Source: Actinoplanes nipponensis
GTDB lineage: Bacteria; Actinomycetota; Actinomycetes; Mycobacteriales; Micromonosporaceae
NCBI RefSeq assembly: GCF_016862275.1
Contig: NZ_BOMQ01000084.1
Coordinates: forward strand, 1-64,000
DNA: 64,000 nucleotides
Direction of reading: 5' to 3'
The position numbers and the translations under genes were made by a program. Position 1 is the stretch's first letter, and each line of letters opens with the position of its first letter. Below, one piece after another: positions 43,368 through 51,621 of this stretch. Under the pieces are notes generated by a model. It had not been told where the DNA came from and did no database searches. It saw nothing but the letters and a program-made list of their open reading frames with translations.

Positions 43368-43760
43368 TCAGTAGGTGGCGATCTCGACCAGGTTGGCGTC
43401 GGGGTCGCGGACGTAGACGCTGCGGATCCGCCCTTGCGCCCCGGTGCGGGTGACCGGCCCCTCGATGATCGGCACCCGGTGCTCGGCCAGCGCGGCCACC
43501 ACCTCGTCGAGCGGGGTGCGGGTGATCAGGCAGACGTCCACGCTGCCCGGGGTCGGGCTCGCCGCCCGGGGCTCGAACTCGTGCCCGGCCTCGTGCAGGT
43601 TGAACTTCTGCGTGCCGAAGTGCAGCGCCCAGCGCACCGGATCGGCGCCGAAGGGCTCGGCCCGCAGACCGAGCACGCCGGCGTAGAAGGCAACCGTCCG
43701 CTCGATCGACGCCACGGTCAGGACCAGGTGGTCGAGGCCGGTGATCTCCACCGGGCTCAT
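43368..43760 (-). CDS. VOC/glyoxalase-family protein
   Basis: 130 residues. Vicinal oxygen chelate fold: GLDHLVLTVASIERTVAFYAGVLGL at the start (metal His in DHLVL), LHFGTQKFNLHEAG in the middle and SVYVRDPDANLVEIATY at the end, where the glutamate is the last metal ligand. Resembles virulence-associated or glyoxalase-like dioxygenase-fold proteins. Its ATG overlaps the stop of the serine hydrolase gene (ATGA), so they are translationally coupled. Confidence 0.9.
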   Translation of the reverse strand: MSPVEITGLDHLVLTVASIERTVAFYAGVLGLRAEPFGADPVRWALHFGTQKFNLHEAGHEFEPRAASPTPGSVDVCLITRTPLDEVVAALAEHRVPIIEGPVTRTGAQGRIRSVYVRDPDANLVEIATY

Positions 43761-44923
43761 GCGTAGACCGCCTGCCGGAAGTCGGTGAGCGCGCCGCTCC
43801 ACAGGAAGTCGCTGACCTGGGTCATCGCGATGGCGGTGAGGTCCTGGTGCGGGTCGTTGAACCAGGTCGTGCCGGAACCGCCGGACCAGCCGTACTGCCC
43901 GGCGTGGGTGACCGGGGGCGACGGCGTCAGGGTCACGCCCATGCCGAAGCCCCAGCCGCTGCCGTCGAGCAGCACCCCGCCGGTGGCGATCTGTTCCGGG
44001 GTCAGCCGGTTGGTGGTCATCAGCTCGACGGACTGCTCCGACAGCAGGCGGGTGCCGCCGTGCACGCCGCGGCGCAGCAGCATGCGCACGAACGTGTGGA
44101 ACTCGTCGACCGTGGACACCAGCCCGCCCGCGCCGGACGGGAACACCGGCGGCCGGCTCCACACCTCGGGCGGCGAGGCCGTCTGCTCGGTCAGCTCACC
44201 CGACGCGGGATCGGTCTGGTAGCACGCCGGCAGTTGGGCGGCGCGCTCGGCCGGCAGCCGGAAACCCGTCTCGGCCATGCCCAGCGGGGCGAACAGCCGC
44301 TCGCGCATCAGCTCGCCCAGCGGCTGCCGGGCCGCCCGGGCGAGCAGCACGCCCAGGATCAGCGAGCCGACGTTGTACTGCCAGCGCTCGCCGGGCTGAT
44401 ACATCAGCGGCAGCGTGGCGAAATGGCGGATCCACTCGTCGGGGTCGTGCGGCGTGCGCGGGTCGGGCGCGCCCAGCACGAGCCGGAGCCGCGCCGCCGC
44501 CTCGACGACCGGGAACGGCGGGTCGAACGTCGGCTCGATGAGCGTGCCGAAACCGTTGCGGAAGGTCAGCAGATCCTCCACCGTGACCGGCCGGCGCGCC
44601 GGGACGGTCTCGTCCAGCGGGCCGTCGACGCGGGCCAGCACCCGCTGGCCGGCCAGCTCGGGCAGCAGCCGGTGGACCGGCTCCTCGAGGTCGATGATGT
44701 CGTCCTCGACCAGGATCATCGTGACCGCCGCGAGCACCGGCTTGGTCAGCGAGGCGATCCGGAAGATGGTGTCGCGGCGCATCGGCACACCGCCGCGGAA
44801 CGCGGTGTCGCCGATCGCCTCGACCCGGACGTCGTCACCGCGCGCGACGAGCGTGACGATGCCGGGGAACTCGCCCCGCCCGACGCGCGCCGCCATCGCC
44901 TCTCGCACCTTGGAGGTCTGCAT
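43757..44923 (-). CDS. Beta-lactamase-family serine hydrolase (class C-like esterase)
   Basis: 388 residues from the ATG used. Active-site SxxK is Ser58-Leu-Thr-Lys61 in FRIASLTKPV; the Tyr motif is WQYNVGS; the third motif is THAGQYGWSGGSGTTW, where HAG replaces KTG as in many esterase-type members. No signal peptide is visible, so the enzyme is probably cytoplasmic and acts as an esterase or peptidase rather than a resistance beta-lactamase. A TTG ten codons upstream is an alternative start. Coupled to the VOC gene downstream. Confidence 0.9.
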   Translation of the reverse strand: MQTSKVREAMAARVGRGEFPGIVTLVARGDDVRVEAIGDTAFRGGVPMRRDTIFRIASLTKPVLAAVTMILVEDDIIDLEEPVHRLLPELAGQRVLARVDGPLDETVPARRPVTVEDLLTFRNGFGTLIEPTFDPPFPVVEAAARLRLVLGAPDPRTPHDPDEWIRHFATLPLMYQPGERWQYNVGSLILGVLLARAARQPLGELMRERLFAPLGMAETGFRLPAERAAQLPACYQTDPASGELTEQTASPPEVWSRPPVFPSGAGGLVSTVDEFHTFVRMLLRRGVHGGTRLLSEQSVELMTTNRLTPEQIATGGVLLDGSGWGFGMGVTLTPSPPVTHAGQYGWSGGSGTTWFNDPHQDLTAIAMTQVSDFLWSGALTDFRQAVYA

Positions 44924-44956
44924 GACCACCACCCTGCCACCCGGGACCGACAAAAA

Positions 44957-45952
44957 TCAGAACCCGGCGAGCACCGTCTTGCCGATCGCCGAGCCGCGCT
45001 CGACGATGCCGTGGGCCCGGCGCAGGTTCTCGGCGTTGATGCCGTCGATCCGCTCGGTCAGCGTGGTGTGCAGCACACCCTTGTCGACCAGCGCGGCGGC
45101 CTCACGCAGGATGTCGTGCTGCGCGGCGCTGGCCGGGTCGTACAGCGCGCGGGTGAACATCAGCTCCCAGTGCCACGCGATGCTCTTCGCCTTCAGCGGC
45201 CGCAGGTCCAGGCCGTCCGGCTCGTCGATCGCCACCACCGCGCCGTACGGGCGCAGCAGCCGGGCGAACGTGTCGACCATTCCCGCCGAGTGCGGGGAGA
45301 AGACGTAGTCGACGCCGTCCGGCAGGGCCGCGGTCAGGTCGCCGTGGTGGTCGACCACCCGGTGCGCGCCGCGGTCGAGGACGTACTGCTGCGACTCGGG
45401 GCGCGACGCGGTGCCGACGACCTCCAGCCCGGTGAGCCGGCGGGCCAGCTGGACCAGGATGGAGCCGACGCCGCCGGCCGCGCCGAGCACGAGCAGGGTG
45501 CCGGTGCTGGCGGCGGTGAGCCGGAGCCGGTCGAAGAGGGCCTCCCAGGCGGTGAGCGTGGTCAGCGGCAGGGCGGCGGCCTGCGCGAAGTCCAGCGTCG
45601 CCGGCTTGGGACCGGTGATCCGCTCGTCGACCAGGTGGAACTGGGCGTCGGTGCCGGAACGCGCGATCGAGCCCGCGTACCAGACCTCGTCGCCGGGCCG
45701 GAAGAGCGTGACGGCGTCGCCCACCGCGACCACGACGCCGGCCGCGTCGTACCCGAGGATCTTGGGCGTGCCGCCCGGGTCGGTGCCCGCCCGGACCTTG
45801 GTGTCGACCGGATTGACCGAGACGGCCTCGACCCGGACCAGCAGGTCGTGGGGGCCCGGGACGGGCACCGGCAGCTCGAGGTCGAGCAGGCTCGACGGGT
45901 CGGAGATCGGAAGATTGCGGCGGTAGCCCACCGCATGCATGAGTTCAGCCAT
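44957..45952 (-). CDS. Zinc-binding-family alcohol dehydrogenase/quinone reductase
   Basis: 331 residues, medium-chain dehydrogenase/reductase. GroES-like half (VRVEAVSVNPVDTKVRAG; LGYDAAGVVVAVGDAVT) and Rossmann half (LLVLGAAGGVGSILVQLARR). It lacks the catalytic and structural zinc cysteines and belongs with the ZDH/YhfP-type reductases of enones and quinones. A TAGCGT box 7 bases before the ATG suggests a leaderless mRNA. Divergent from an HxlR-type regulator with a shared inverted repeat, which points to induction by a reactive carbonyl or quinone. Confidence 0.9.
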   Translation of the reverse strand: MAELMHAVGYRRNLPISDPSSLLDLELPVPVPGPHDLLVRVEAVSVNPVDTKVRAGTDPGGTPKILGYDAAGVVVAVGDAVTLFRPGDEVWYAGSIARSGTDAQFHLVDERITGPKPATLDFAQAAALPLTTLTAWEALFDRLRLTAASTGTLLVLGAAGGVGSILVQLARRLTGLEVVGTASRPESQQYVLDRGAHRVVDHHGDLTAALPDGVDYVFSPHSAGMVDTFARLLRPYGAVVAIDEPDGLDLRPLKAKSIAWHWELMFTRALYDPASAAQHDILREAAALVDKGVLHTTLTERIDGINAENLRRAHGIVERGSAIGKTVLAGF

Positions 45953-45959
45953 GTCAGTG

Positions 45960-46020
45960 ACGCTATGCCAGAGACCCTAGTTACCGTCAACGGACACTGG
46001 TATCCGATGGGAACTATGAT
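45960..46020. promoter_or_regulatory. HxlR/ADH divergent promoter with inverted repeat
   Basis: TAGTTACC (45978-45985) and GGGAACTA (46009-46016) form an inverted repeat matching at 7 of 8 positions. The -10 boxes TAGCGT (45965-45960, minus) and TATGAT (46015-46020, plus) lie 7 and 6 bases before the two ATG codons, so both genes appear leaderless and under one operator. Confidence 0.55.
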
Positions 46021-46026
46021 GGGCCG

Positions 46027-46416
46027 ATGGTGACCACCTCCTGCGGCAAGCCGCACGACGTCTACGCGGCCGCGTGCCCGTGCCGCGACATGCTGGACCT
46101 GCTGGCCAACAAGTGGAGCGCGCTGGCCCTGGGCGCGCTCGAGGACGGCCCACGCCGCTTCGGGGCCATCCGCACGCGGCTGGAGGGGGTGAGCCCGAAG
46201 GTGCTCACCGCCACCCTGCGCCGGCTGGAGGAGCACGGTCTGGTCGACCGCACGGTCTACCCGGCGGTGCCGCTGCACGTCGAATACTCGCTGACCGAGC
46301 TGGGCCGGGACGCCTGCGAGCCGCTGGCGCTGCTGCGCCACTGGGTGGTCGACAACATCGACCGGTTCCCCGGCCCGGCGGTTCTGTCGGACCCGGCCGC
46401 TAGCGTCCGGGCGTGA
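46027..46416 (+). CDS. HxlR-family transcriptional regulator
   Basis: 129 residues. HxlR winged helix with the family start PCRDMLDLLANKWSALALGALEDGPRRFGAIRTRLEGVSPKVLTATLRRLEEHGLVDR and wing PAVPLHVEYSLTELGRDA. A cysteine-rich N-terminus (SCGKPHDVYAAACPC) could make it a thiol redox sensor, as in HypR/QorR relatives (inference). Divergent from the dehydrogenase at 44957 with a shared inverted repeat, like the QorR-Qor pair. Overlaps the next gene by 4 bases. Confidence 0.92.
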   Translation: MVTTSCGKPHDVYAAACPCRDMLDLLANKWSALALGALEDGPRRFGAIRTRLEGVSPKVLTATLRRLEEHGLVDRTVYPAVPLHVEYSLTELGRDACEPLALLRHWVVDNIDRFPGPAVLSDPAASVRA

Positions 46417-46880
46417 CCAACCAATGGCGGCACCTGCCCGCTCCCGCCCGGCCGATCGCCGCGGCCACCGACGCCGCGGTCACGGCCGCGCGTGAGCACG
46501 ACGCCGAGGCGCTGACCTCGGCGGTGGACGAGCTGGCCGGTCAGGATCAGGCCCAGGCGGGCCTGATCCTGGGCACGACGGTACGGCTGCTGCTCGAGCT
46601 GACCCATCCCGACGGCCTCGACGGCGACGACATCCGCGGGGTGCTGGAGCAGAGCGTCCGGGCGGCGGCCGCGTGGCAGCCGGAGGTGGATCCGCACGTG
46701 GTGCTGGTGCTGCTCGCGGGCGCGCTCGGCGTGCACGACGACGAGGAGCCGGCGGTGCGCCCGGACGCCCTGGCCCGGCACTCGGCGCTGCTGATCGCGC
46801 ACCTGCTGGGCCCGCGGGAGCTGCCGGAGCTGCTGGCGCTGGCGCTCGGCGAGATCGAGCGGGCCCAGCTGAACGACTGA
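46413..46880 (+). CDS. Hypothetical helical protein
   Basis: 155 residues, not recognised. Soluble, all-helical, acidic; hydrophobic repeats such as AGLILGTTVRLLLELTH and VDPHVVLVLLAGALGV suggest a bundle. The GTG start overlaps the HxlR stop by 4 bases (GTGA), and a TAGCGT box ends 6 bases before it, so it may be both read through and transcribed on its own as a leaderless mRNA. Confidence 0.75.
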   Translation: MTNQWRHLPAPARPIAAATDAAVTAAREHDAEALTSAVDELAGQDQAQAGLILGTTVRLLLELTHPDGLDGDDIRGVLEQSVRAAAAWQPEVDPHVVLVLLAGALGVHDDEEPAVRPDALARHSALLIAHLLGPRELPELLALALGEIERAQLND

Positions 46881-47104
46881 CCGGCGGCGGCCGGCGCGGC
46901 CCGGTCACCGGGATCTTCCCCCTGGCGCGGGCGGCGGTCGTCGTGCCGATGATCGTGCGGCCCGACGCCACGACGGACGGCCCGGCTGCGCCGCGGTCGC
47001 GGCCCGGACCGGCGTGGAGATGTATCGATGAGCGCCACGGGTCGTTGAACCTTCCGGCGGCGGTACCTCGCCGACGCCGGAAGTCCGCTCGACAGGAGCC
47101 CGCC

Positions 47105-48169
47105 ATGGCCAAGCAACGACCGGTCCCGCCCGGAGGCAGGAAGCCGGCGAACGCCCGGGAACGACAGGCCACCCCGGTACGTCCCCAGACCGCGCCCGCG
47201 CCGCCGGGCCCCCGTCGGCCGACGGCCGGGGACCCGACGGACCCTCGCCCCATCGCGGCCCCCTTCATGCAGCCCGGGGCGGCCGGCTACGAGGCGGCTC
47301 CCCCGCCCCACGCGCCGGTCACTGCGGCTCACGGGATGGCGACGGTTCCCGGCCGACAGCCGGAACCGGCCCATGACAACCCGGGCGCGCAGCCCGCCCG
47401 GGCCGCGCAGCCCTCCGTAGCCGCGCAGCCCTCCGTAGCCGCGCAGCCCTCCGTCGCCGCGCAGCCCTCCGTCGCCGCGCAACGGGACACCGCCGAGCAG
47501 CCCGAGGTTCCCGAGCAGCCCGGTGCCGTCGAGCCCGGTACCGTCGAGATATTCGCTGACGCCGGGCCGGACGCCGTCGAGGTGGACGCCGCGGAGCCCA
47601 CCGCCGAGCTCACCGCGGAGCTGCCCGCCGAGCGGGACATCCCCAGCGCGGTCGGCCCGCCCCACGACCAGCCGTTCGTCCGGACCTCCGGCCGTCCGAT
47701 GCCCGGCCCGCGCCGCCTGCCGTCCCCGGAGGACACGGCCGGCCCCGGCGGCCGCCGGCCGGAGACCGCCGGTGTCGCCAAGGTGCCGGTCCGCCCGCTG
47801 CTGCCCGGGCTGCAACTGCACCCCACCGTGCACGTCGACGACATGGCCGCCGCTGTCGCCTTCTACGAGAAGCTCGGCGGGGAGATCAACCACGGCGACC
47901 GGCACGGCGACTGGGTGCTGATGCAGGTCGGCACCGCCCAGATCGGCCTGGTCACCCGCCCGCCGGACGCCTCGCGCGGGGAGAGCACCGTCGAGCTCAA
48001 CTTCACCGCCACGATGCCCCTGGAACGCCTCGAGCGGATGCTGCGCGAGCGGGGCGTCACCGTGGTCGGGATGGCCGCGGACCGGGACCTCGGGGTGCGG
48101 CTGCACGTAGAGACCCCGGAGGGCATGCCGATCAAGATTCATCAGGTGGAGCCGGAGCTCCTGGTCTGA
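47105..48169 (+). CDS. VOC-domain protein with long disordered N-terminal extension
   Basis: 354 residues. Residues 1-235 are Pro/Ala/Gln/Glu-rich and probably disordered, including four AAQPSV repeats (about residues 101-124). The C-terminal 115 residues are a glyoxalase/bleomycin-resistance-like VOC domain: LQLHPTVHVDDMAAAVAFYEKLGGEIN, WVLMQVGTAQIGLVTRPPD, and a VETPEGMPIKIHQVEPELLV end. The fusion is unusual because VOC proteins are normally compact. ATG with CAGGAG upstream. No signal peptide or TM segment, so cytoplasmic; function unknown. Confidence 0.82.
   Translation: MAKQRPVPPGGRKPANARERQATPVRPQTAPAPPGPRRPTAGDPTDPRPIAAPFMQPGAAGYEAAPPPHAPVTAAHGMATVPGRQPEPAHDNPGAQPARAAQPSVAAQPSVAAQPSVAAQPSVAAQRDTAEQPEVPEQPGAVEPGTVEIFADAGPDAVEVDAAEPTAELTAELPAERDIPSAVGPPHDQPFVRTSGRPMPGPRRLPSPEDTAGPGGRRPETAGVAKVPVRPLLPGLQLHPTVHVDDMAAAVAFYEKLGGEINHGDRHGDWVLMQVGTAQIGLVTRPPDASRGESTVELNFTATMPLERLERMLRERGVTVVGMAADRDLGVRLHVETPEGMPIKIHQVEPELLV
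47403..47474 (+). repeat. Four 18-bp tandem repeats in the VOC-fusion gene
   Basis: Units CCGCGCAGCCCTCCGTAG (twice) and CCGCGCAGCCCTCCGTCG (twice) encode the AAQPSV hexapeptide copies. In-frame, so copy number changes keep the reading frame. Confidence 0.9.
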
Positions 48170-48182
48170 CGCGCGGCCGGGC

Positions 48183-48560
48183 TCAGCGAACCGCCGGAGC
48201 CGGCCCGCCGGACGGGGCTCCGGCGTCCGCCTGGGACAGAGCCCACCCGCAGATCGCCGCCAGCGGCTGCTCCAGCGTGCGGCCCAGCGGCGTGAGGGCG
48301 TACTCCACGTGCTGCGGCGGTTCCTGTTTCAGGACCCGCCGCTGCACCAGGCCGTCCGCCGCCATGGCGCGCAGCGTCTCGGTGAGCACCTTCTGCGTGA
48401 GCCCCGGCAGCCGCCGGCGCAGCTCGGCCGGGCGTTGCGGCCCGGCCAGCAGCGCGTAGATCAACAGGACCCGCCACTTCGCCGCCAGCCGCTCGAGGGC
48501 CTGCCGGGTCGCGCAACTCTCCTGCAGCACGTCCGGGATCACCAGCGTCATCGTCCGCAC
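48183..48560 (-). CDS. HxlR-family transcriptional regulator
   Basis: 125 residues. HTH LERLAAKWRVLLIYALLAGPQRPAELRRRLPGLTQKVLTETLRAMAADGLVQRR and wing PQHVEYALTPLGRTLEQPL are typical; one cysteine (ESCATRQ) lies in the usual sensor position. It is divergent from the alpha/beta hydrolase at 48629, which it probably controls. An internal ATG three codons in is an alternative start. Confidence 0.92.
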   Translation of the reverse strand: MRTMTLVIPDVLQESCATRQALERLAAKWRVLLIYALLAGPQRPAELRRRLPGLTQKVLTETLRAMAADGLVQRRVLKQEPPQHVEYALTPLGRTLEQPLAAICGWALSQADAGAPSGGPAPAVR

Positions 48561-48628
48561 CCCCGAGCCGGATGGGCACCGCGAGGTGCCTTCTGGGCAA
48601 CCACCCGCGCAGAGCCTAGCGTCGGGGC

Positions 48629-49531
48629 GTGGACGACATCCGTACCGAAGAAGTGACCTTCACCGCCGACGGCCTCACGCTGCGCGGCACCCTGCGCGTG
48701 CCGGCCGGCGCGGACGGCAGCGCGGTGGCGCTGACCGGGCCCTTCACCGGCGTCCGGGAGCAGGTCACCGGCCTCTACGCCGACCGGCTGGCCCGCGCGG
48801 GGCTGATCACGCTGGCCTTCGACCACCGCGGTTTCGGCGCCAGCGAGGGCCGGCGCGGCCACGAGGACACCCAGGGGAAGCTGGCCGACCTGCGGTCGGC
48901 GGTGACGCTGCTGCGCGACCGCTCCGAAGTGGATCCGGACCGGGTCGGCCTGGTCGGCATCTGCCTGGGCGGCGGGTACGCGGTCACCGCCGCCGCCACC
49001 GATCCCCGGGTCCGCGCGGTCGCCGGGATCGCCGGCGCCTACAACAGCCCGGCCTTCTTCGCCGGCGACCCGGCCGGCTACCGCGCCGCCCTGCGCGGCT
49101 TCATCGACTCCTACGACGACCACCTGCCGGCCGTGGCGCCGGACGGCGGCGCGGCCGCGATGGCCGGCGACGAGCCCTTCGCCTACTACGGCACCGCCCG
49201 GTCCGCCGCCGCCACCTGGGAGAACAGGGTGACCCGGGGTTCGCTGCACGCGCTGCTGACCTTCGACGCACTCGGCCGGGCCGCCCTGCTCGCCGAGACG
49301 CCGCTGCTGATCGTGCACGGTCGCCGCGACGACTACTGCAGCCCCGAGCTGGCCACCCGGATGTACGACCGGACCCCGGGCGACAAGGAGATCGTCTGGC
49401 TGGACGCCGGCGAGCACATCGACCTGTACGACCAGGAGCCCTACGTCAGCCAGGCGGTGGCGGCGACGGCCGGCTTCCTGCGCCGAACGCTGCGCGGTGC
49501 CGGCGTGACGGCACGGCCAGCCGCAGGATGA
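48629..49531 (+). CDS. Alpha/beta hydrolase with cysteine nucleophile
   Basis: 300 residues, dienelactone-hydrolase-like. The nucleophile elbow is GICLGGG with Cys112 in place of the usual serine; the acid is in VHGRRDDYCSPELA and the catalytic histidine in DAGEHIDLYDQ. A cysteine nucleophile is known in dienelactone hydrolases. GTG start with a TAGCGT box 6 bases upstream and no ribosome site, so it is probably leaderless. Divergent from an HxlR regulator. Its 3' end overlaps the convergent VanZ gene by 86 bp. Confidence 0.9.
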   Translation: MDDIRTEEVTFTADGLTLRGTLRVPAGADGSAVALTGPFTGVREQVTGLYADRLARAGLITLAFDHRGFGASEGRRGHEDTQGKLADLRSAVTLLRDRSEVDPDRVGLVGICLGGGYAVTAAATDPRVRAVAGIAGAYNSPAFFAGDPAGYRAALRGFIDSYDDHLPAVAPDGGAAAMAGDEPFAYYGTARSAAATWENRVTRGSLHALLTFDALGRAALLAETPLLIVHGRRDDYCSPELATRMYDRTPGDKEIVWLDAGEHIDLYDQEPYVSQAVAATAGFLRRTLRGAGVTARPAAG

Positions 49532-49907
49532 GCAGCCCGGCCAGCGCCCCGGCGGTGTTGGCGATCAGGTCGTTGACGTCGACGGTGCGGCGGCTGCCCA
49601 GCGTGATCCCCAGCACGAACTGGGTCGCCTCGATGGCCAGGCTCGCCGTGACGGCCACCCCCGCGAGCCGCCGGTACGCGTCCAGCCCCGGCCGCAGCAG
49701 CGGGAGCAGCACCCCCAGCGGCACGAACATGATCACGTTGAGCACGAAGCTGGGCGCGTCGACCTCGCCCGGGATCCAGCGCAGCACCGTCCACCACGGC
49801 TCGCCGGTCCAGTAGCCCGGCGGCCGTACCCGGATCGGGAAGATCGTGACGGCGACGACGCCGAGGGCGTACAGGACCAGGATCGTGACCGTGAGCCGTC
49901 GCACCAT
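49446..49907 (-). CDS. VanZ-family membrane protein
   Basis: 153 residues. TM1 at about 4-23, then GEPWWTVLRWIPGEVDAPSFVLNVIMFVPLGVLLPLL, a third segment with AIEATQFVLG and the VanZ signature TVDVNDLIANTAGALAGLLIL. The family is linked to low-level teicoplanin resistance but most members are uncharacterised. The 3' end overlaps the hydrolase gene by 86 bp in the opposite direction. Confidence 0.9.
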   Translation of the reverse strand: MVRRLTVTILVLYALGVVAVTIFPIRVRPPGYWTGEPWWTVLRWIPGEVDAPSFVLNVIMFVPLGVLLPLLRPGLDAYRRLAGVAVTASLAIEATQFVLGITLGSRRTVDVNDLIANTAGALAGLLILRLAVPSRRHRAAFGAGSRPSPPPPG

Positions 49908-49937
49908 GATCTGTCAACGGTAGGCGACCGGCGGCGC

Positions 49938-50282
49938 TCAGGCCCCACGCGGCGCGTACATGATCACTGCCACCCCGGCCAGGCACAGCAGCGCGCCGGT
50001 CACGTCCCAGCGGTCCGGCCGGAAACCGTCGACCAGCATTCCCCAGGCGAGTGACCCGGCGACGAAGACGCCGCCGTACGCGGCGAGGATCCGGCCGAAG
50101 TCGGCGTCGGGCTGCAGGGTGGCGACGAAGCCGTACGCGCCCAGAGCGAGCACGCCGGCGCCGGCGAACCACAGGCCGCGGTGCTCGCGCACCCCCTGCC
50201 ACACCAGCCACGCCCCGCCGATCTCCGCGAGCGCGGCGAGCAGGAACAGGGCGACGGAACGCAGCACGGACATGTGCTGCAT
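49938..50282 (-). CDS. YnfA/UPF0060 small membrane protein
   Basis: 114 residues with four TM helices: [65 protein letters not shown], and a last helix ending VIMYAPR. The conserved [10 protein letters not shown] and AYGGVF motifs match YnfA, a small-multidrug-resistance-like family. An internal ATG three codons in is an alternative start. Confidence 0.93.
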   Translation of the reverse strand: MQHMSVLRSVALFLLAALAEIGGAWLVWQGVREHRGLWFAGAGVLALGAYGFVATLQPDADFGRILAAYGGVFVAGSLAWGMLVDGFRPDRWDVTGALLCLAGVAVIMYAPRGA

Positions 50283-50300
50283 TCCAGCAGAGCGGCGGGA

Positions 50301-50657
50301 TCAGCTGGGGCGCAGGCCCACCGAGGTGCGCGGCGACGGCGGCTCGGCGCAGCCGAGCAGGCCGACCAGGCCGGAGATCCAGAGCTGCCGGTAGACCGTC
50401 GGGCTCGGGTGGCTCACCACGAGCTTGACGCCGCTGGCGGCGGCGGTGTGGAAGCAGGCCACCAGGATGCCGATGCCGATGCTGTCGATCAGCATCACCC
50501 GTTGGAGGTCGAGATCGATCTTCCCGGGCGTGGAGGTGGTGAGCACGTCGTTGACCGCGTCGCGCATCACGTGCGCGTTGTCGAGGTCGATCTCGCCGCT
50601 GGGCGCGATCTCGACGGTGCCGTCGGCCAACTGGCGAGTGGTGATCGGCAGATACAC
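50301..50657 (-). CDS. STAS-domain anti-sigma factor antagonist
   Basis: 118 residues, SpoIIAA/RsbV-like. Core EIAPSGEIDLDNAHVMRDAVNDVL, then RVMLIDSIGIGILVACFHTA with the phosphorylatable Ser59 in the DSIGIG loop. It would release a sigma factor by binding its anti-sigma kinase when dephosphorylated. No kinase or sigma partner is adjacent, so it may act at a distance. ATG start; no strong ribosome site. Confidence 0.9.
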   Translation of the reverse strand: MYLPITTRQLADGTVEIAPSGEIDLDNAHVMRDAVNDVLTTSTPGKIDLDLQRVMLIDSIGIGILVACFHTAAASGVKLVVSHPSPTVYRQLWISGLVGLLGCAEPPSPRTSVGLRPS

Positions 50658-50977
50658 AGCTGCCCTCTTCCTGGGCGTCGTGCGGGCGACGCCACCTCCG
50701 CGCGGGGGTCTCTGCGCTGACCAGCTGCGCAGCTCGGCGCCTCACCCGGGCGCCGACCGGTTACCGCGTCCAACAACAGTCCGCTGGTCTGCAAGTTACG
50801 CCAGGTAGGCGCGGAACGCCAGAGTAGTTCATCCGGCTGGAATGTGCGGGATCGGTCACGCAACGGCGCGCGCGTCGGCAACCACCTGGCAGCAGTGATC
50901 CAACTCGGACCCGAGGTCATCAGTTGACCACCATCCGGCCGCTCGTGACGCGCGCCGCACCCGATCCGGGCGCGGCC
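50658..50977. other. 320-bp intergenic stretch, no gene
   Basis: Upstream of the STAS gene on the minus strand and downstream of the 50978 gene. Open frames here have no domain similarity and I see no clear promoter or terminator. Confidence 0.5.
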
Positions 50978-51349
50978 CTACTCGCCGGGGTCGTGGCGGG
51001 GGCGGTGGCGCGGCAGCTGCTCTATCCGGGGCGCGCCGGCGCCCTGACCGAGCAGGTCCCCGCGCGGCGGCACCCAGTCCCGCCAGGGCCCGAGACGCGG
51101 CGGCACCGCGGTGGCCGCCCCGTCGCCGGAGCCCTGCAGGGCGCGGAGATACTCCAGCACCCGGGCCGCGGAGATGCTGCCCTCCAGAGCCATGTGCAGC
51201 AGCGTGCGGGTGTCGTCGTCGGACAGGGGCTCCCGGCCGCGCAGCAACGCGACGAGCCCCGCCAGCATCTGGACGACCTCGCTCGCGTCCCGCTCGGCGT
51301 CCGGCAGGCTGCTCACCTCTGAACATCCCAGCGATCGATCATCTGTCAC
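50978..51349 (-). CDS. Hypothetical protein, 123 residues
   Basis: Not recognised. Acidic N-terminal half with helices SLPDAERDASEVVQMLAGLVALLRG and DDDTRTLLHMALEGSISAARVLEYLRAL, then a Gly/Pro/Arg-rich tail. No TM segment. GTG start at 51349 with AGGGGAA just upstream. The same DNA is open in another frame, but only this frame gives a protein-like helical half. Probably real, function unknown. Confidence 0.5.
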   Translation of the reverse strand: MTDDRSLGCSEVSSLPDAERDASEVVQMLAGLVALLRGREPLSDDDTRTLLHMALEGSISAARVLEYLRALQGSGDGAATAVPPRLGPWRDWVPPRGDLLGQGAGAPRIEQLPRHRPRHDPGE

Positions 51350-51621
51350 GTTCCCCTCGCGCCACGTGCCGCGAGTCGCCGCCGGCGGCCCACGCACCGA
51401 GCGGTCCCCGCCGGAACACTCATACACGTGCCAACGCAGAAATGTATTCGGCTCGCTACACACCGTCCATCCGATGCGCGCGGCGGTTGTCCGAATCACG
51501 CTCGCTTGGAGGCGGAAGGGCATGATCGTCCCTTTTATGAGGGCAGGACGGCCCTGGATGAGGCGGCGCGCCCCGGGGTAGGACAGGATCGATGGACGCA
51601 GGTACCCACCATGGAGGAGCC

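Noticed and set aside
50567-51326. Other-frame open reading frames upstream of the STAS gene and opposite or over the 50978 gene
   Set aside because: Arg/Ala/Gly-rich, no domains; only the frame at 50978-51349 has helix-like composition, and even that one is tentative.
51592-51621. ATG at 51592 as the start of the small acidic gene
   Set aside because: The ATG at 51622 has GGAGGAG directly upstream; the extra ten residues look non-coding.
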